Positions 1 to 8,448 of a stretch of DNA of 64,000 nt are shown here, piece by piece. Origin of the DNA: CAVWCQ01 sp963753545 (lineage in GTDB: Bacteria > Chloroflexota > Anaerolineae > Aggregatilineales > Aggregatilineaceae). Numbering within the stretch: the first letter of the stretch is position 1; every line of letters begins with the position of its first letter. Position numbers and translations under genes: made by a program. The notes under the pieces are model-generated. The model made no database searches. It was given only the letters and a program-made list of their open reading frames with translations, and was not told the DNA's origin. The DNA is taken from NCBI GenBank assembly GCA_963753545.1, contig CAVWCQ010000008.1:496001-560000 (forward strand), written 5' to 3'.

Positions 1-1
1 G

Positions 2-634
2 ATTCTGAGCATTATCCTGCTCACGTCGGCCATCTACCAGCGCAGCCGCGGCTGGCAAACCTCGATGATGATCTGGATTGCCGGGGTGTGGATGGCTGTC
101 TTCAGCGTCGTGGAAATTGTCAGCGAATTTATCGACACCGTGACCGGGGAACATATTGTGGTCAGCCCGTTGGTTTACCTGGGCATCACTCTGATATCGA
201 TGGGTCTGGCGGTGGTTTTCCGTATGATGCAGATTCCCACGCTGACTGCACCGGACGCGGGCGCGCGGAGTCGTTCGAGTGCCAGGGGTCGGGCCGCCGT
301 CGATCCGGTGGTCCAGCAGCGATCGGTCATTCCACGCCAAATTCAGGAGGACCGCAGCACGGGATATTATGCTTCGCCGGGACAGCGCGCCGCCCAGCAG
401 CCCCGTTCGCGCCAAATTCAAGACCCGCGAGATCAGCCACTGCCGGGCGCGGACCAGTATACGCAGCCTGTCCAGCAGCGCACATCCCAATCGCGCGTTC
501 AACCACGCGTTCAGCCACGCTCACAGCCTGCCCCTCCGCCGTCCGAGGTCCCATCGGATATGGAAAACAGAGTTGAGGATATTATCCGCCGCAGCCGGGA
601 GCGCCGCGACAAGGGCGGGAATTTGCCGTATTAA
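2..634 (+). CDS. Membrane protein, 5'-truncated by window edge
   Basis: The reading frame is open from base 2, so the gene starts outside the window. Two hydrophobic segments are visible (roughly the first 12 residues, and about 50-75 with VYLGITLISMGLAVVF), followed by a long Pro/Gln/Arg-rich, low-complexity cytoplasm-type tail ending in a charged segment (ENRVEDIIRRSRERRDKGG). An internal ATG at 65 exists, but the upstream codons continue a membrane segment, so it is probably not the true start. A GC-rich hairpin at about 677-700 may end transcription. I do not recognise the family. Confidence 0.6.
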   Translation: MLSIILLTSAIYQRSRGWQTSMMIWIAGVWMAVFSVVEIVSEFIDTVTGEHIVVSPLVYLGITLISMGLAVVFRMMQIPTLTAPDAGARSRSSARGRAAVDPVVQQRSVIPRQIQEDRSTGYYASPGQRAAQQPRSRQIQDPRDQPLPGADQYTQPVQQRTSQSRVQPRVQPRSQPAPPPSEVPSDMENRVEDIIRRSRERRDKGGNLPY

Positions 635-721
635 TCTCTGCCCGAACAAGTTCGGGGGCTAAAGTGATGCAAATAGGGTGGCCCAATTGGGTCGCCCTTG
701 TTGTTAATGGGGAGCGTTTAT

Positions 722-1345
722 ATGAGCGAGACGGAAAAGGAAACGGCCCGCGTCGAAGCATTCAGCGACGGGGTGTTTGCGATTGCCATCACGCTGCTGG
801 TGCTCGATATCAAGGTTCCTCGCGTCGAAAGCGGGCTGCTCTCGGCACTGGCGAAACAGTGGCCCAATTACCTGTCCTTTGTGGCAAGCTTCCTGTTTAT
901 CCTCGTCATGTGGATCAACCATCACCGCCTGTTTACCGCCATCCGGCGGATCGATAACAATCTCCTGCTGTTCAACGGTTTGCTGCTGCTGGGCGTGACG
1001 CTTGTCCCCTTCCCAACGGCGCTTGTTGCCGAATATATTCGCCACGACGAGCGGCTGACCGCTGTTATGGTTTATAACGGCTGGTTCCTGGTGATCGCCG
1101 TGTTCTTTAACCTGCTATGGCGCTATGCGGCCCACAAAAACCGACTGTTCAATGCCAAAACCGATCCGGCCCTGGTCGCCTTTATTTCGCGGCAGTACGC
1201 CGCTGGGCCAGTTATGTATCTGGTCGCCCTGCTGCTGGCTTTCCTCAGTCCCTGGTTAAGCCTGGGTCTGAACGTGGCGATGGCTGTTTTTTTCGCGCTG
1301 CCGAACCGCGCTGTCCAGCGGCTCATGGATGAGGAGTCTGACTGA
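722..1345 (+). CDS. TMEM175/DUF1211-family potassium channel-like membrane protein
   Basis: About 207 residues. The N-terminus carries the family hallmark RxxAFSDGVFAIAITLL (here RVEAFSDGVFAIAITLLVLDI), which in TMEM175 proteins forms the pore-lining first helix of a K+-selective channel. Further hydrophobic helices follow (about residues 45-65, 80-105, 115-135, 160-185), fitting a six-helix bacterial TMEM175 unit. The ATG at 722 is chosen over an in-frame upstream TTG because a GGGGAG ribosome site precedes it. Function as a K+ leak channel is inferred from the family. The gene stands alone between repeats. Confidence 0.85.
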   Translation: MSETEKETARVEAFSDGVFAIAITLLVLDIKVPRVESGLLSALAKQWPNYLSFVASFLFILVMWINHHRLFTAIRRIDNNLLLFNGLLLLGVTLVPFPTALVAEYIRHDERLTAVMVYNGWFLVIAVFFNLLWRYAAHKNRLFNAKTDPALVAFISRQYAAGPVMYLVALLLAFLSPWLSLGLNVAMAVFFALPNRAVQRLMDEESD

Positions 1346-1575
1346 GGAACGAGACAAATCAAGTTGGCGAGGGGATGGCCTGAATTGACACGAAGAGGGG
1401 CGTAGACCTCACCCCGCCTGAACGGAAAAACATGTTCAGCCGACCCTCTCCAGACTTCGCTGGAGAGGGTAAGAAGATGCCCTCTCGGTGCATTTGGCGG
1501 CTTAAATTGACACGAATAGGGCGCTGCATTGCGTGCGGCGAAGCCGCTAAGCCGCAGCGCCCCTACGGGTTGGGG
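1346..1575. repeat. Intergenic patch with two palindromic repeat families
   Basis: Holds a CCCTCTCCAG palindrome (1443-1470, with ACCTCACCCC upstream), seen again near 56155 and 63598. It also holds a palindrome at 1519-1566 (gggcgctgc ... gcagcgcccctac), related to the GTAGGGGC family scattered through the window. The words aattgacacgaagaggg (1383) and aattgacacgaataggg (1505) are near-identical direct repeats flanking the first palindrome. No gene is seen. Confidence 0.7.
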
Positions 1576-1884
1576 TTAGGCGCGGTCTTCGGATAATTCG
1601 CGCTTCGGCTTGTCGGGTTCGTCTTCGTCGTCTTCCCATCCCCAGCCGCTAAAGAATGCGCCAAACGGGCCAAACCCTGGCTTGCCGTGTCTGCCGTGCT
1701 TGCCGTGATGTCCGGGACCAAACGGGCCGCGCGGTCCACCAAAGGGGAATTGGCCGTGCATCCAGCCGCGTGGATCGAGGTTCATCACGAAGTCGCGAAG
1801 CTGATCCTTATCGCCCTTGATCTCAATGCGGAAACCGTCTTCGGTCTCGATGATGCGAAATTCGCGGATTACTTTTTCGTCCAT
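1576..1884 (-). CDS. Small Gly/Pro/His-rich protein, third gene of PadR operon
   Basis: 102 residues. An N-terminal region of about 40 residues (MDEKVIREFRIIETEDGFRI) looks like a compact alternating beta segment; it is followed by a Gly/Pro/His/Phe-rich stretch (GPRGPFGPGHHGKHGRHG) and an acidic tail. The start at 1884 is set by an AGGAGAT ribosome site at 1890-1896; a longer start would overlap the preceding gene. It shares GP-rich low complexity with the PadR regulator two genes upstream, and its first residues resemble those of the intervening gene (EKV-x-x-E-x-R). Unknown function. The genetic link to PadR suggests it is PadR-controlled. Confidence 0.7.
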   Translation of the reverse strand: MDEKVIREFRIIETEDGFRIEIKGDKDQLRDFVMNLDPRGWMHGQFPFGGPRGPFGPGHHGKHGRHGKPGFGPFGAFFSGWGWEDDEDEPDKPKRELSEDRA

Positions 1885-1898
1885 GTTATATCTCCTCA

Positions 1899-2162
1899 TT
1901 AACTGGCGTCTTCAACGGAAGCACGCCCATACAGATCGTCGTAAATCGCTTGCAGAGAATCCACCGCATCGCGCAGATCGTCTTCGGCGCGGCGAATGCG
2001 GTGGCGGATCAGTTTGCCCATCAAACGCGGCAGCGGCGGGCAGGGAGGGGACGAGGCGCGGTCCTGCTGGTAAGCCTTCCATTCCTCCGATTCTGTGACG
2101 GTGGTATGTCTCCCGTTCTCATCGTCGCTGACGCGCAGCTCAAACAGCACTTTCTCACTCAT
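1899..2162 (-). CDS. Small hypothetical protein, second gene of PadR operon
   Basis: 87 residues, starting MSEKVLFELRVSDDENGRH and ending with a helical, charged segment (RAEDDLRDAVDSLQAIYDDLY). Its ATG at 2162 overlaps the end of the PadR gene (2155) by 8 bases, indicating translational coupling. No catalytic motif or membrane segment is seen. The first dozen residues resemble those of the downstream small protein, so the two may share a fold or partner. Unrecognised family. Confidence 0.7.
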   Translation of the reverse strand: MSEKVLFELRVSDDENGRHTTVTESEEWKAYQQDRASSPPCPPLPRLMGKLIRHRIRRAEDDLRDAVDSLQAIYDDLYGRASVEDAS

Positions 2163-2772
2163 CCTCAGTCTCCTCCTCGATATCTTCCAGCATATCCTTG
2201 AGCACCTCCAGCGCTTCGCGCAGTTTGGGGCGCATCACGGCTTTCAGGCGGTCCAATTCTTCCCGCCCGGCATCCGTGATCTGGTAGCGGCGGACGGTGC
2301 GGCGATCCGGATCTTCCCATTCGCCTGTGACCAGCTTCTGTTCTTCCAGGTCGTTGAGCAGGGGATAGATCGCGCCGGGGTTCGAGTCCCAACTGCCGCC
2401 CGTGCGCTCCGTGATGAGGCCCATCAGTTCGTTGCCGTAACGCGGCCCCTCGCTCAGCAGGTGCAGGACATAGATCGTCAGCAGCCCGCCGCCTTTCGTA
2501 AGGACCATCGCCACGAAGGGGTTAAAAAACACCTCGCCGTCCTGCCAGGGTTTAAAGCGCCGCCCGCCGAACATCCAGTGTTTTTCGATAGGCTGCCCGA
2601 ACATGCCCTCGAACATGATTCGCCACTCGTGGGGACCGGGCGGCACATTGCCGGGCGGCGGATTGCCGGGTGGTGGTCCACTGTGTGGTCCAAACGGCCC
2701 ATGAGGACCGGGGGGTCCGTGGGGGCGTTCGCCGGGGCCAAATTCGGCCCAGAATTTGTGCTTGCGTTTCAT
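2155..2772 (-). CDS. PadR-family transcriptional regulator with Gly/Pro-rich N-terminal extension
   Basis: About 205 residues. Residues about 100-205 form a PadR winged helix: LYVLHLLSEGPRYGNELMGLI, then SNPGAIYPLLNDLEEQKLV, the wing with RRYQITDAGREEL, and a C-terminal dimerisation helix. The first 60 residues are a low-complexity Gly/Pro/His stretch not normal for PadR proteins, which usually start at the winged helix. ATG 2772 is preferred to GTG 2781 because AGGTG lies just upstream. The gene heads a three-gene operon and has two inverted-repeat operators over its own promoter, so autorepression is likely. The inducing ligand cannot be read from sequence. Confidence 0.9.
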   Translation of the reverse strand: MKRKHKFWAEFGPGERPHGPPGPHGPFGPHSGPPPGNPPPGNVPPGPHEWRIMFEGMFGQPIEKHWMFGGRRFKPWQDGEVFFNPFVAMVLTKGGGLLTIYVLHLLSEGPRYGNELMGLITERTGGSWDSNPGAIYPLLNDLEEQKLVTGEWEDPDRRTVRRYQITDAGREELDRLKAVMRPKLREALEVLKDMLEDIEEETEDE

Positions 2773-2785
2773 TGGCTGCACCTAT

Positions 2786-2838
2786 ATTGAATTCAATAAA
2801 CTTGAGTTGATTATAATTGGATTCAATGAGAGAGTCAA
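2786..2838 (-). promoter_or_regulatory. PadR operon promoter with two operators
   Basis: On the minus strand a TTGACT box (2833-2838) and a TATAAT box (2810-2815) are separated by exactly 17 bases. An imperfect palindrome ATTGGATTCAAT (2816-2827) fills the spacer, and a perfect palindrome ATTGAATTCAAT (2786-2797) lies just downstream of the predicted transcription start. The two copies are 30 bp apart, about three helical turns, so dimers on both would sit on the same DNA face. The arrangement is typical of an autorepressed regulator; binding by this PadR protein is inference. Confidence 0.75.
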
Positions 2839-2891
2839 GTAACCCCGTGATTCTGCTAAACTCGAAGTAGTGAGTAAGAGGAGGCGCGCCT

Positions 2892-3771
2892 ATGTCTAAA
2901 CCGTTCCGTCTACCGGATTCAACGCATATCCGTTCTATCCATCTGCGCGTGGCGAACCTGGACCGCGCACTCTCGTTCTACCGCGATCTACTCGGATTCC
3001 AGACCCTTCAGCAAATTGGCTCAACGGTGACACTCTCAGCCACGGGGCAGCCGCCTGCGCTGCTGATCCTGACCGAACAACCCGGCGCTCGCGCTAAGCC
3101 GCCGCGCTCGACAGGCCTTTACCATGTCGCGGTTTTGCTGCCCGATCGAGTTCGCATTGGCTCACCTCATCCGGCGCATCGCGGAGAGCGGCTGGCCTGT
3201 GCAGGGTGGCGCGGATCACGGCGTCAGTGAGGCGCTGTACCTGGCTGATCCCGACGGCAACGGCCTGGAACTGTACCGGGATCGCCCCCGCTCGGAATGG
3301 CGCTGGTCGGACGGACAGGTGGCGATGGTGACCGATCCGCTGGACGCTGCCGGACTGCTGGGGACGATATCACCAGCGGAGGGCTGGCCCGGGCTTGATC
3401 CGCGAACCGTGATCGGCCATGTGCATCTGCATGTCTCCGATCTGGCGCGGGCCGAGACGTTTTATCATGGGCTGCTCGGCCTGGACGTAACGCAGCGATC
3501 TTATCCTGGCGCGCTGTTTCTGGCGGCGGGCGGCTATCATCACCATCTCGGCGTGAACATCTGGGCTGGACGCGGCGCACCACCTCCGCCGGAGGACGCG
3601 GTGGGGCTGATTGCGTTTGCCGTTGACGTCCCGGATGATGACGTCTGGCACCAGATCATCAACCGGGCACGGGAAGCCTGCCTGGATGTGCAGGAGCAGC
3701 AAGAGACAGACAGCCGGGTGGGCGCGCTGATCCAGGATCCAGATCACAACGGTGTGGTAATTTTGCGGTAG
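2892..3771 (+). CDS. Two-domain VOC / catechol-2,3-dioxygenase-like protein (frameshifted)
   Basis: Two vicinal-oxygen-chelate modules are present: residues about 10-130 (IRSIHLRVANLDRALSFYRD) and a second beginning at VIGHVHLHVSDLARAETFY. The intervening PDGNGLELYRDRPRSEW and the later GGYHHHLGVNIW are hallmarks of CatE-like ring-cleaving dioxygenases, which use a 2-His-1-Glu metal site. The reading frame changes near 3145-3155: GLYHVAVLLPDR is in one frame and FALAHLIRRIAESGWPVQGG in another, consistent with one base lost or gained. The start at 2892 has a GAGGAGG ribosome site. The aromatic substrate is unknown. The gene has its own leader and no obvious pathway neighbours. Confidence 0.85.
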
Positions 3772-3843
3772 AATAGCGGGCTGGCTTTCGTGGCTAACGC
3801 GGCTAACGCGGTTATCGCCAATAAGCAGGGAGGACCAGCCCGC

Positions 3844-4479
3844 ATGCCCGCACATTATGAAGTGCTACCCGATCCTAACTCGGACGATCTGCGCCAGATC
3901 GAGCCGATCTACCGTTCCAGCTTCCCGCCCGCCGAGTTAGCGCCGTTTCCCGCTATCGTAAGCGCGGTGCGGGAAGGACTCAATACGCTGGTGATCTCCC
4001 GCCACGACGATGGCGAAATCAGCGCGTTTGCTCTGGTCCACTGGCTGCCCGGTTCGCGGCTGATCTTTCTGCCCTATATGGCAGTGGCGCAGCGCTATCA
4101 AAACCAGGGAATCGGCAGCGGCCTGCTGCGCTATATGGCGGAGGAACTGCTCCGCTCGTGTGATGCTGACGCGCTGCTCTGGGAGGTTGAACCCGCCAAC
4201 CTGGACGATGCATCCAGTGAATGCAGCCGCCGCATACGCTTTTATGAACGGTTGGGCGCGCAGATGGTGAGAGTCGCTAACCAACACTACTGCATGCCGA
4301 ACCCGGCAGGGCAGGGAACGGTCCCCCTCTGGCTGATGTGGATTCCCCTGTGCCATTCGCCCGAACAGCCGGATCCGGTTGAGGCGGCGCGCTGGGTGCG
4401 GGCCATCTACGCCCATGACTACGCCAACCGCCCTGATCTGGCGGAGCAGATCATTGTGAGGATTCTGAACGGGGAGTAG
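3844..4479 (+). CDS. GNAT-family N-acetyltransferase
   Basis: About 211 residues. The acetyl-CoA-binding motif A is visible as YMAVAQRYQNQGIGSGLLRYM (R/Q-x-x-G-x-G/A pattern); downstream FYERLGAQ is the motif-B region typical of GNATs. The ATG at 3844 is preferred because a GGGAGGA ribosome site is centred near 3830; the open frame extends upstream only through a repetitive GCTAACGCGG stretch. A C-terminal extension of about 60 residues follows the GNAT core. The acyl acceptor cannot be predicted. The next gene begins 2 bases after its stop and is probably cotranscribed. Confidence 0.85.
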   Translation: MPAHYEVLPDPNSDDLRQIEPIYRSSFPPAELAPFPAIVSAVREGLNTLVISRHDDGEISAFALVHWLPGSRLIFLPYMAVAQRYQNQGIGSGLLRYMAEELLRSCDADALLWEVEPANLDDASSECSRRIRFYERLGAQMVRVANQHYCMPNPAGQGTVPLWLMWIPLCHSPEQPDPVEAARWVRAIYAHDYANRPDLAEQIIVRILNGE

Positions 4480-4481
4480 GG

Positions 4482-5063
4482 GTGAAAGCGTCAGGAGCAC
4501 GCAATTGCTGCCTCGCAGTAGCCGGGTTGTTTTTGCCGATAGTCATTGGCATTTTGTTATGCTTACTGATCGTTTTGGCAGAGGAATATTACAACAGATC
4601 AAACTTTATATTGAGCTACCAGGGAGCTGTAACCGGAGAGGAAAAGGGAGACCGTACTCTATTTATTCCTTGCGATACTGCTCAACGTCACTATCTTGGA
4701 ATATCCGCCAGCCCCGAAGCAAGTTGGCTCAATATTTTTCTGCCTACCAACGCTTCTTCTGGAACTCATCCGCTCCGGCGAGTTAATATAGCCAAGCAGG
4801 AATATACTACTCTGGTCCCTGATGGGGAATATGCAATCATTGGCACTATTGTCAGCAATATTCCAAGATACTCTTTCGATGCAAGTAATCTTGTCGAAGG
4901 CACAATAACATTAGAAGAGACCCCCACCGGACATAAACGTATTCACGGGCATCTTGAGGCAACTTTCCACGATCCTAAACAGGGTGATTTGGAACTTAGG
5001 GCAACATTCAATTTCAGAATCAAGGATGATCTGCCCGCCACTTGCCCGCCGTATTTTGGGTAG
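4482..5063 (+). CDS. Hypothetical membrane-anchored extracytoplasmic protein
   Basis: 193 residues from a GTG preceded by a GGGGAG site overlapping the end of the upstream gene. One strong transmembrane helix (about residues 10-35, LAVAGLFLPIVIGILLCLLIVL) is followed by a soluble, probably external domain rich in beta-type segments, with a few Asn-x-Ser/Thr sites and two late cysteines. Base composition is visibly more AT-rich than the neighbours, suggesting later acquisition. I do not recognise the family. Confidence 0.65.
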   Translation: MKASGARNCCLAVAGLFLPIVIGILLCLLIVLAEEYYNRSNFILSYQGAVTGEEKGDRTLFIPCDTAQRHYLGISASPEASWLNIFLPTNASSGTHPLRRVNIAKQEYTTLVPDGEYAIIGTIVSNIPRYSFDASNLVEGTITLEETPTGHKRIHGHLEATFHDPKQGDLELRATFNFRIKDDLPATCPPYFG

Positions 5064-5110
5064 GGCGGCTAACGCCATATCCTACCCCTACCAGACAGCC
5101 AACGCACGGC

Positions 5111-6104
5111 TCACTCTTCAAGTTTTAATTCATGCGTATCGCGCTCTAAGCCTGTGCGCTCGGTTAATAAGCCATATAATTCAGGGCGGCGAGCGGCGAT
5201 CCACATGCGCCCGGTGGCATGTTCCAGCAGCGACCCATCGAGGTCCGCGACAGCCATCCCCTCGTCAGCCTTCGTGATCTCGGTCAGGATGCGTCCATAC
5301 GGGTCGAGAATCATGGCATTCCCCGTCCGTATCTCATCGTCATCTACGCCCACGCCGTTGGAAAAGATCAGGAATACGCCGTTATCATGAGCACGGCTCG
5401 GCAGCCAGCGCATCAGCCAACCGCGCCCTTTCTCCCCGGCGAACTCCTTCTCAATGGCCTGAGGATCCGTGTGCCGGTTGTCCCAGACCTGACGATCAAT
5501 CAGTCCCATCAAATGGGGATCTTTGGTGCGGCATCCCCCGGTCTGATGGGGCGCAATGATGATCTCGGCCCCCATCAAGGCGGCAATCCGCCCATTCTCA
5601 TTGATGTTATTGTCATAGCAGATCAACACACCTGCGCGGAAGCCATCCGGCAGATCAAAGACCGTGTATTCCGAGCCGCTCTGGACCAGAGGATGCTCGA
5701 ATGCCTGAAGCTTGCGATGGCGACACGCCTTGCCGTTCGGCATTGCTACGACATAGCTGTTATAAAAAACGCCATTCTCGCCTGCCTCGAACAATCCCGC
5801 ACCAATGCTTATGCCGTATTTTTGTGAAAGCCCGATGAGCCGCTGGGAGCTTTCGCCGCTCAAGACGGGTTCAGCAAGCGTTTCCAACTCCTGGTTGGGT
5901 GAGATGGCGCATGAACCAATAGCCAGAGATGCAGCACTCCGGGAAGACAATCAGCTTGACGCCCTGCTGTGCCGCCTGCTCCACAAAGAATTCTATTTTG
6001 GCGAAGTTAGCTGCCTTGTCGCCCGCTTTGCTTTCCATTTGAACTGCGGCGACGCGAAGCACACGTTGAGATATGCTGCGGTTTGTTCCGTTTGCCGTTT
6101 TCAT
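5111..6104 (-). CDS. Nitrilase-superfamily carbon-nitrogen hydrolase (frameshifted)
   Basis: The Glu-Lys-Cys triad is recognisable: Glu in KLIVFPECCISGY, Lys in RHRKLQAFEHP, and Cys in AGVLICYDNNINENGR. Total length is about 330 residues, usual for the superfamily. The N-terminal 70 residues (start 6104) are in a different frame from the remainder, with the switch near 5895-5905 (GYWFMRHLT to NQELETLAEP). It probably hydrolyses an amide, carbamoyl or nitrile compound. The divergent partner is an amino-acid/amine permease, so uptake and deamidation of one substrate is plausible but unproven. Confidence 0.85.
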
Positions 6105-6357
6105 GGTCTGTATTCCCTCTGAATGAGACCCGCTTAGTTTACACCTTTACGCCGGATTGTCCCGCGCAATAGGCAGGATGCCTATTTTTCTGCCCGATCC
6201 ACGCCTGTTTTTGGGCAAGTTGCCTGATTGCGAAAAACAGTCTGCACAATAAATCCCCGAAAAATCATAGGCAGTTAACATAAATACAGAAATTGTTTCC
6301 CGATTTACATTCTTAAATGTGCATGTTGCCTAAAGTGTCGCGTAAAAAGGGGAGCAG

Positions 6358-7943
6358 ATGATGAGCGCATCAACCACAACTGGAATGAAAAAGACGCTCG
6401 GCCTCACCGGGGTGACCGTCAATGCGATGGCTCTCATCGCGCCCGGCGCATTTTTGTGGATGACCTACCAGCTTCAGGCCGCCAATGTGGACTCGAAGGG
6501 GACAGCACGGCCCCCGATATGTGGACGGGGATTGTCGCCGCGCTGATCGTCGCCTTTCTGACGGCGTTTGCCTTCGCCGAACTCGCCCGCCGCTATCCCG
6601 AAGCGGGAACGGGCAGCGCTTACTATTTTGCCGAAAAAGCGTTCCTGGACCGGGAAGAACCGCACCACCAGCGCTGGGCGCGGCTGATCAAGTTTATCAC
6701 CGGGTGGGCGGCCCATCTTTTCTACTGGGTCTACCCCGGCGTGATGGTTGCCTTTATGGCGGTCCTGGTGACTTATGTATTGGGCCAGTTCGATATTACT
6801 CTCCCCATTCTCGGGCAGGTCGTGATTGCCATCCTGTTCTCGATTTTGGTCGGGATCATCGCCGTGCGGGGCATCAGCGGCTCGACGCGGATGGCGATCG
6901 CCATCAACGTGATCCAGCTTACTGCCCTGGTGATCTTCAGCATCCTGGCGATTGTTTACCGCCTGAACAACCCGGATCACCTGGCGAGCAGCGGCTGGTA
7001 TCATAAAGATGGCTTCTCGATTGTCCTGCCGCACAACCTGACGGGATGCTGTTCCAGTCGACCATTGCCATCCTGATCCTGGTCGGGTTCGAGTCGTCCA
7101 CGGCGCTGGCTGCGGAGGCGATAAACCCCAAGCGCGATATCCCACGCGGCGTGATTTTGTCGCTGGTGATCCAGGGCCTGTTCGCTTACCTGTTCCAGTA
7201 TTTCGCCGCGAATTTCGCCCTGGGAAGCTGGCTGGGGGAAGGCTGCATCAAGGGAACCGGATCGACGTGCGGCATCAACGCGGCGGCAGTCTCCGGCGCG
7301 CCCATTGGCGATATGGCGATCCGCTTTGGCGACGCGCTGCTGGGCGGCTACGGGTTCGCGCTGATGATCGTGCTGGCCTCGTCGGTGGCGATTGCCATCC
7401 TCGGGCACGACGCTCGCCGCGATGAATACGGGCGTGCGCATCAGCTTCGCGATGGCGCAGGACGAAGAAATGCCCGAAGTGATGGGTCTGCTGCACGGCA
7501 AGTACGCAACTCCGTATATGGGCGTGTGGGTGATGGTGGCGGTCTCGGCAGTCATCGGCGTGATCGGCGTGGCGGGGCACAAGATTTTCGGCGGGGAGAG
7601 CAACGTGGTCTACCTGACGGGAATCACGCTGGCCTCGAATCTGGGCACGTTCATCCTCTACGCGCTGATCTGCATCCTGACGTTTGTCGCCTTCGCCGGG
7701 CGCAAAGAGTTCAAGCTGCTGCGGCACGGCATTATCCCGGCGGCAGGACTGATCTGTAATGTGGGGATGGTGCTGGCGATCTTCATCCTGGGCCTGACCA
7801 CAGGCGGCGTCACCACCGATGCGACCGTGCTTTCGCTGGTGCTGGCAGGGCTGTGGTTAGCCGTGAGTGTGAGTTACTTCGTTTTTTCCAGCCGCCAGAA
7901 GGGGAAGGCGATTGTTCCGTCTGTCGAAGCGGTTAAGAGCTGA
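6358..7943 (+). CDS. APC-family amino acid permease (three frameshifts)
   Basis: About 520 residues and roughly 12 transmembrane helices are spread over four consecutive reading-frame segments. The start segment has LGLTGVTVNAMALIAPGAFLW; the middle FAFAELARRYPEAGTGSAYYF matches the APC helix 1-3 region; later VGFESSTALAAEAINPKRDIPRGV is the conserved APC consensus. The frame changes near 6490-6515, 7040-7050 and 7405-7415, with domain order fully preserved, so indel errors are more likely than decay. Located in the cytoplasmic membrane; substrate probably an amino acid or amine. Divergently transcribed from the nitrilase. Confidence 0.85.
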
Positions 7944-8046
7944 TTGAAACGTGTGCGGAGGCTGGATCGTGATGGGGGGCGTATGGGACCTGCGCCCCCT
8001 TGATGCTGTGTGGTGAGAAAGAAAAGCAAAAAGAGAAAAGAAAAAA

Positions 8047-8440
8047 TTTCACCGCGGAGAACGCGGAGAGCGCAGAGAAAAACAAGAGAGAAAGACGAGA
8101 GAACAAAAGGCAAAAACAGATTTCACCGCAAAGAACGCAAAGAAAAGCAGAGAGAAAATAAGAAAGAAAAAATTTCACCGCGGAGAGCGCGGAGAGCGCA
8201 GAGGAAAGCAAGAGAGAAAGACGAGAGAACAAAAGGCAAAAACAGATTTCACCGCGAAGAACGCAAAGAAAAGCAAGAGAGAAAAAACAAGAGAAGAAAA
8301 AATTTCACCGCGGAGAACGCGGAGAAAAGCAAGAGAGAAAGACGAGAGAAAAGCAATCTCACTGCAAAGAGCGCAAAGGAAAAGCAGAGAGAAAAAATTA
8401 TCACCGCGGAGAGCGCGGAGAAAAGCAAGAGAGAAATGAG
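8047..8440 (+). repeat. Array of seven TTTCACCGCGGAGA-type repeats
   Basis: Seven copies begin at about 8047, 8121, 8173, 8247, 8303, 8357 and 8398, each of the form TTTCACCGC(GG/AA)AGARCGC followed by A/G-rich spacer with GAGAGAAA words. Copies with CCGCGGAG alternate with CCGCAAAG copies and the first four build a longer unit of about 126 bp. The block has no stop codons over long stretches on either strand, so it creates spurious open frames. It ends about 10 bases before the PP2C start and would be in that gene's 5' leader if transcribed. Confidence 0.9.
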
Positions 8441-8448
8441 GGGAAAAT

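Noticed and set aside
7933..8232. Leu/Ser/Phe-rich minus-strand frame that looks like a membrane protein
   Set aside because: It is the reverse translation of the purine-rich repeats (SALSAVKF words) and so an artefact of composition.
8047..8440. Possible CRISPR array
   Set aside because: Repeats differ between units, spacers are low-complexity A/G and similar to each other, and no cas gene is nearby.
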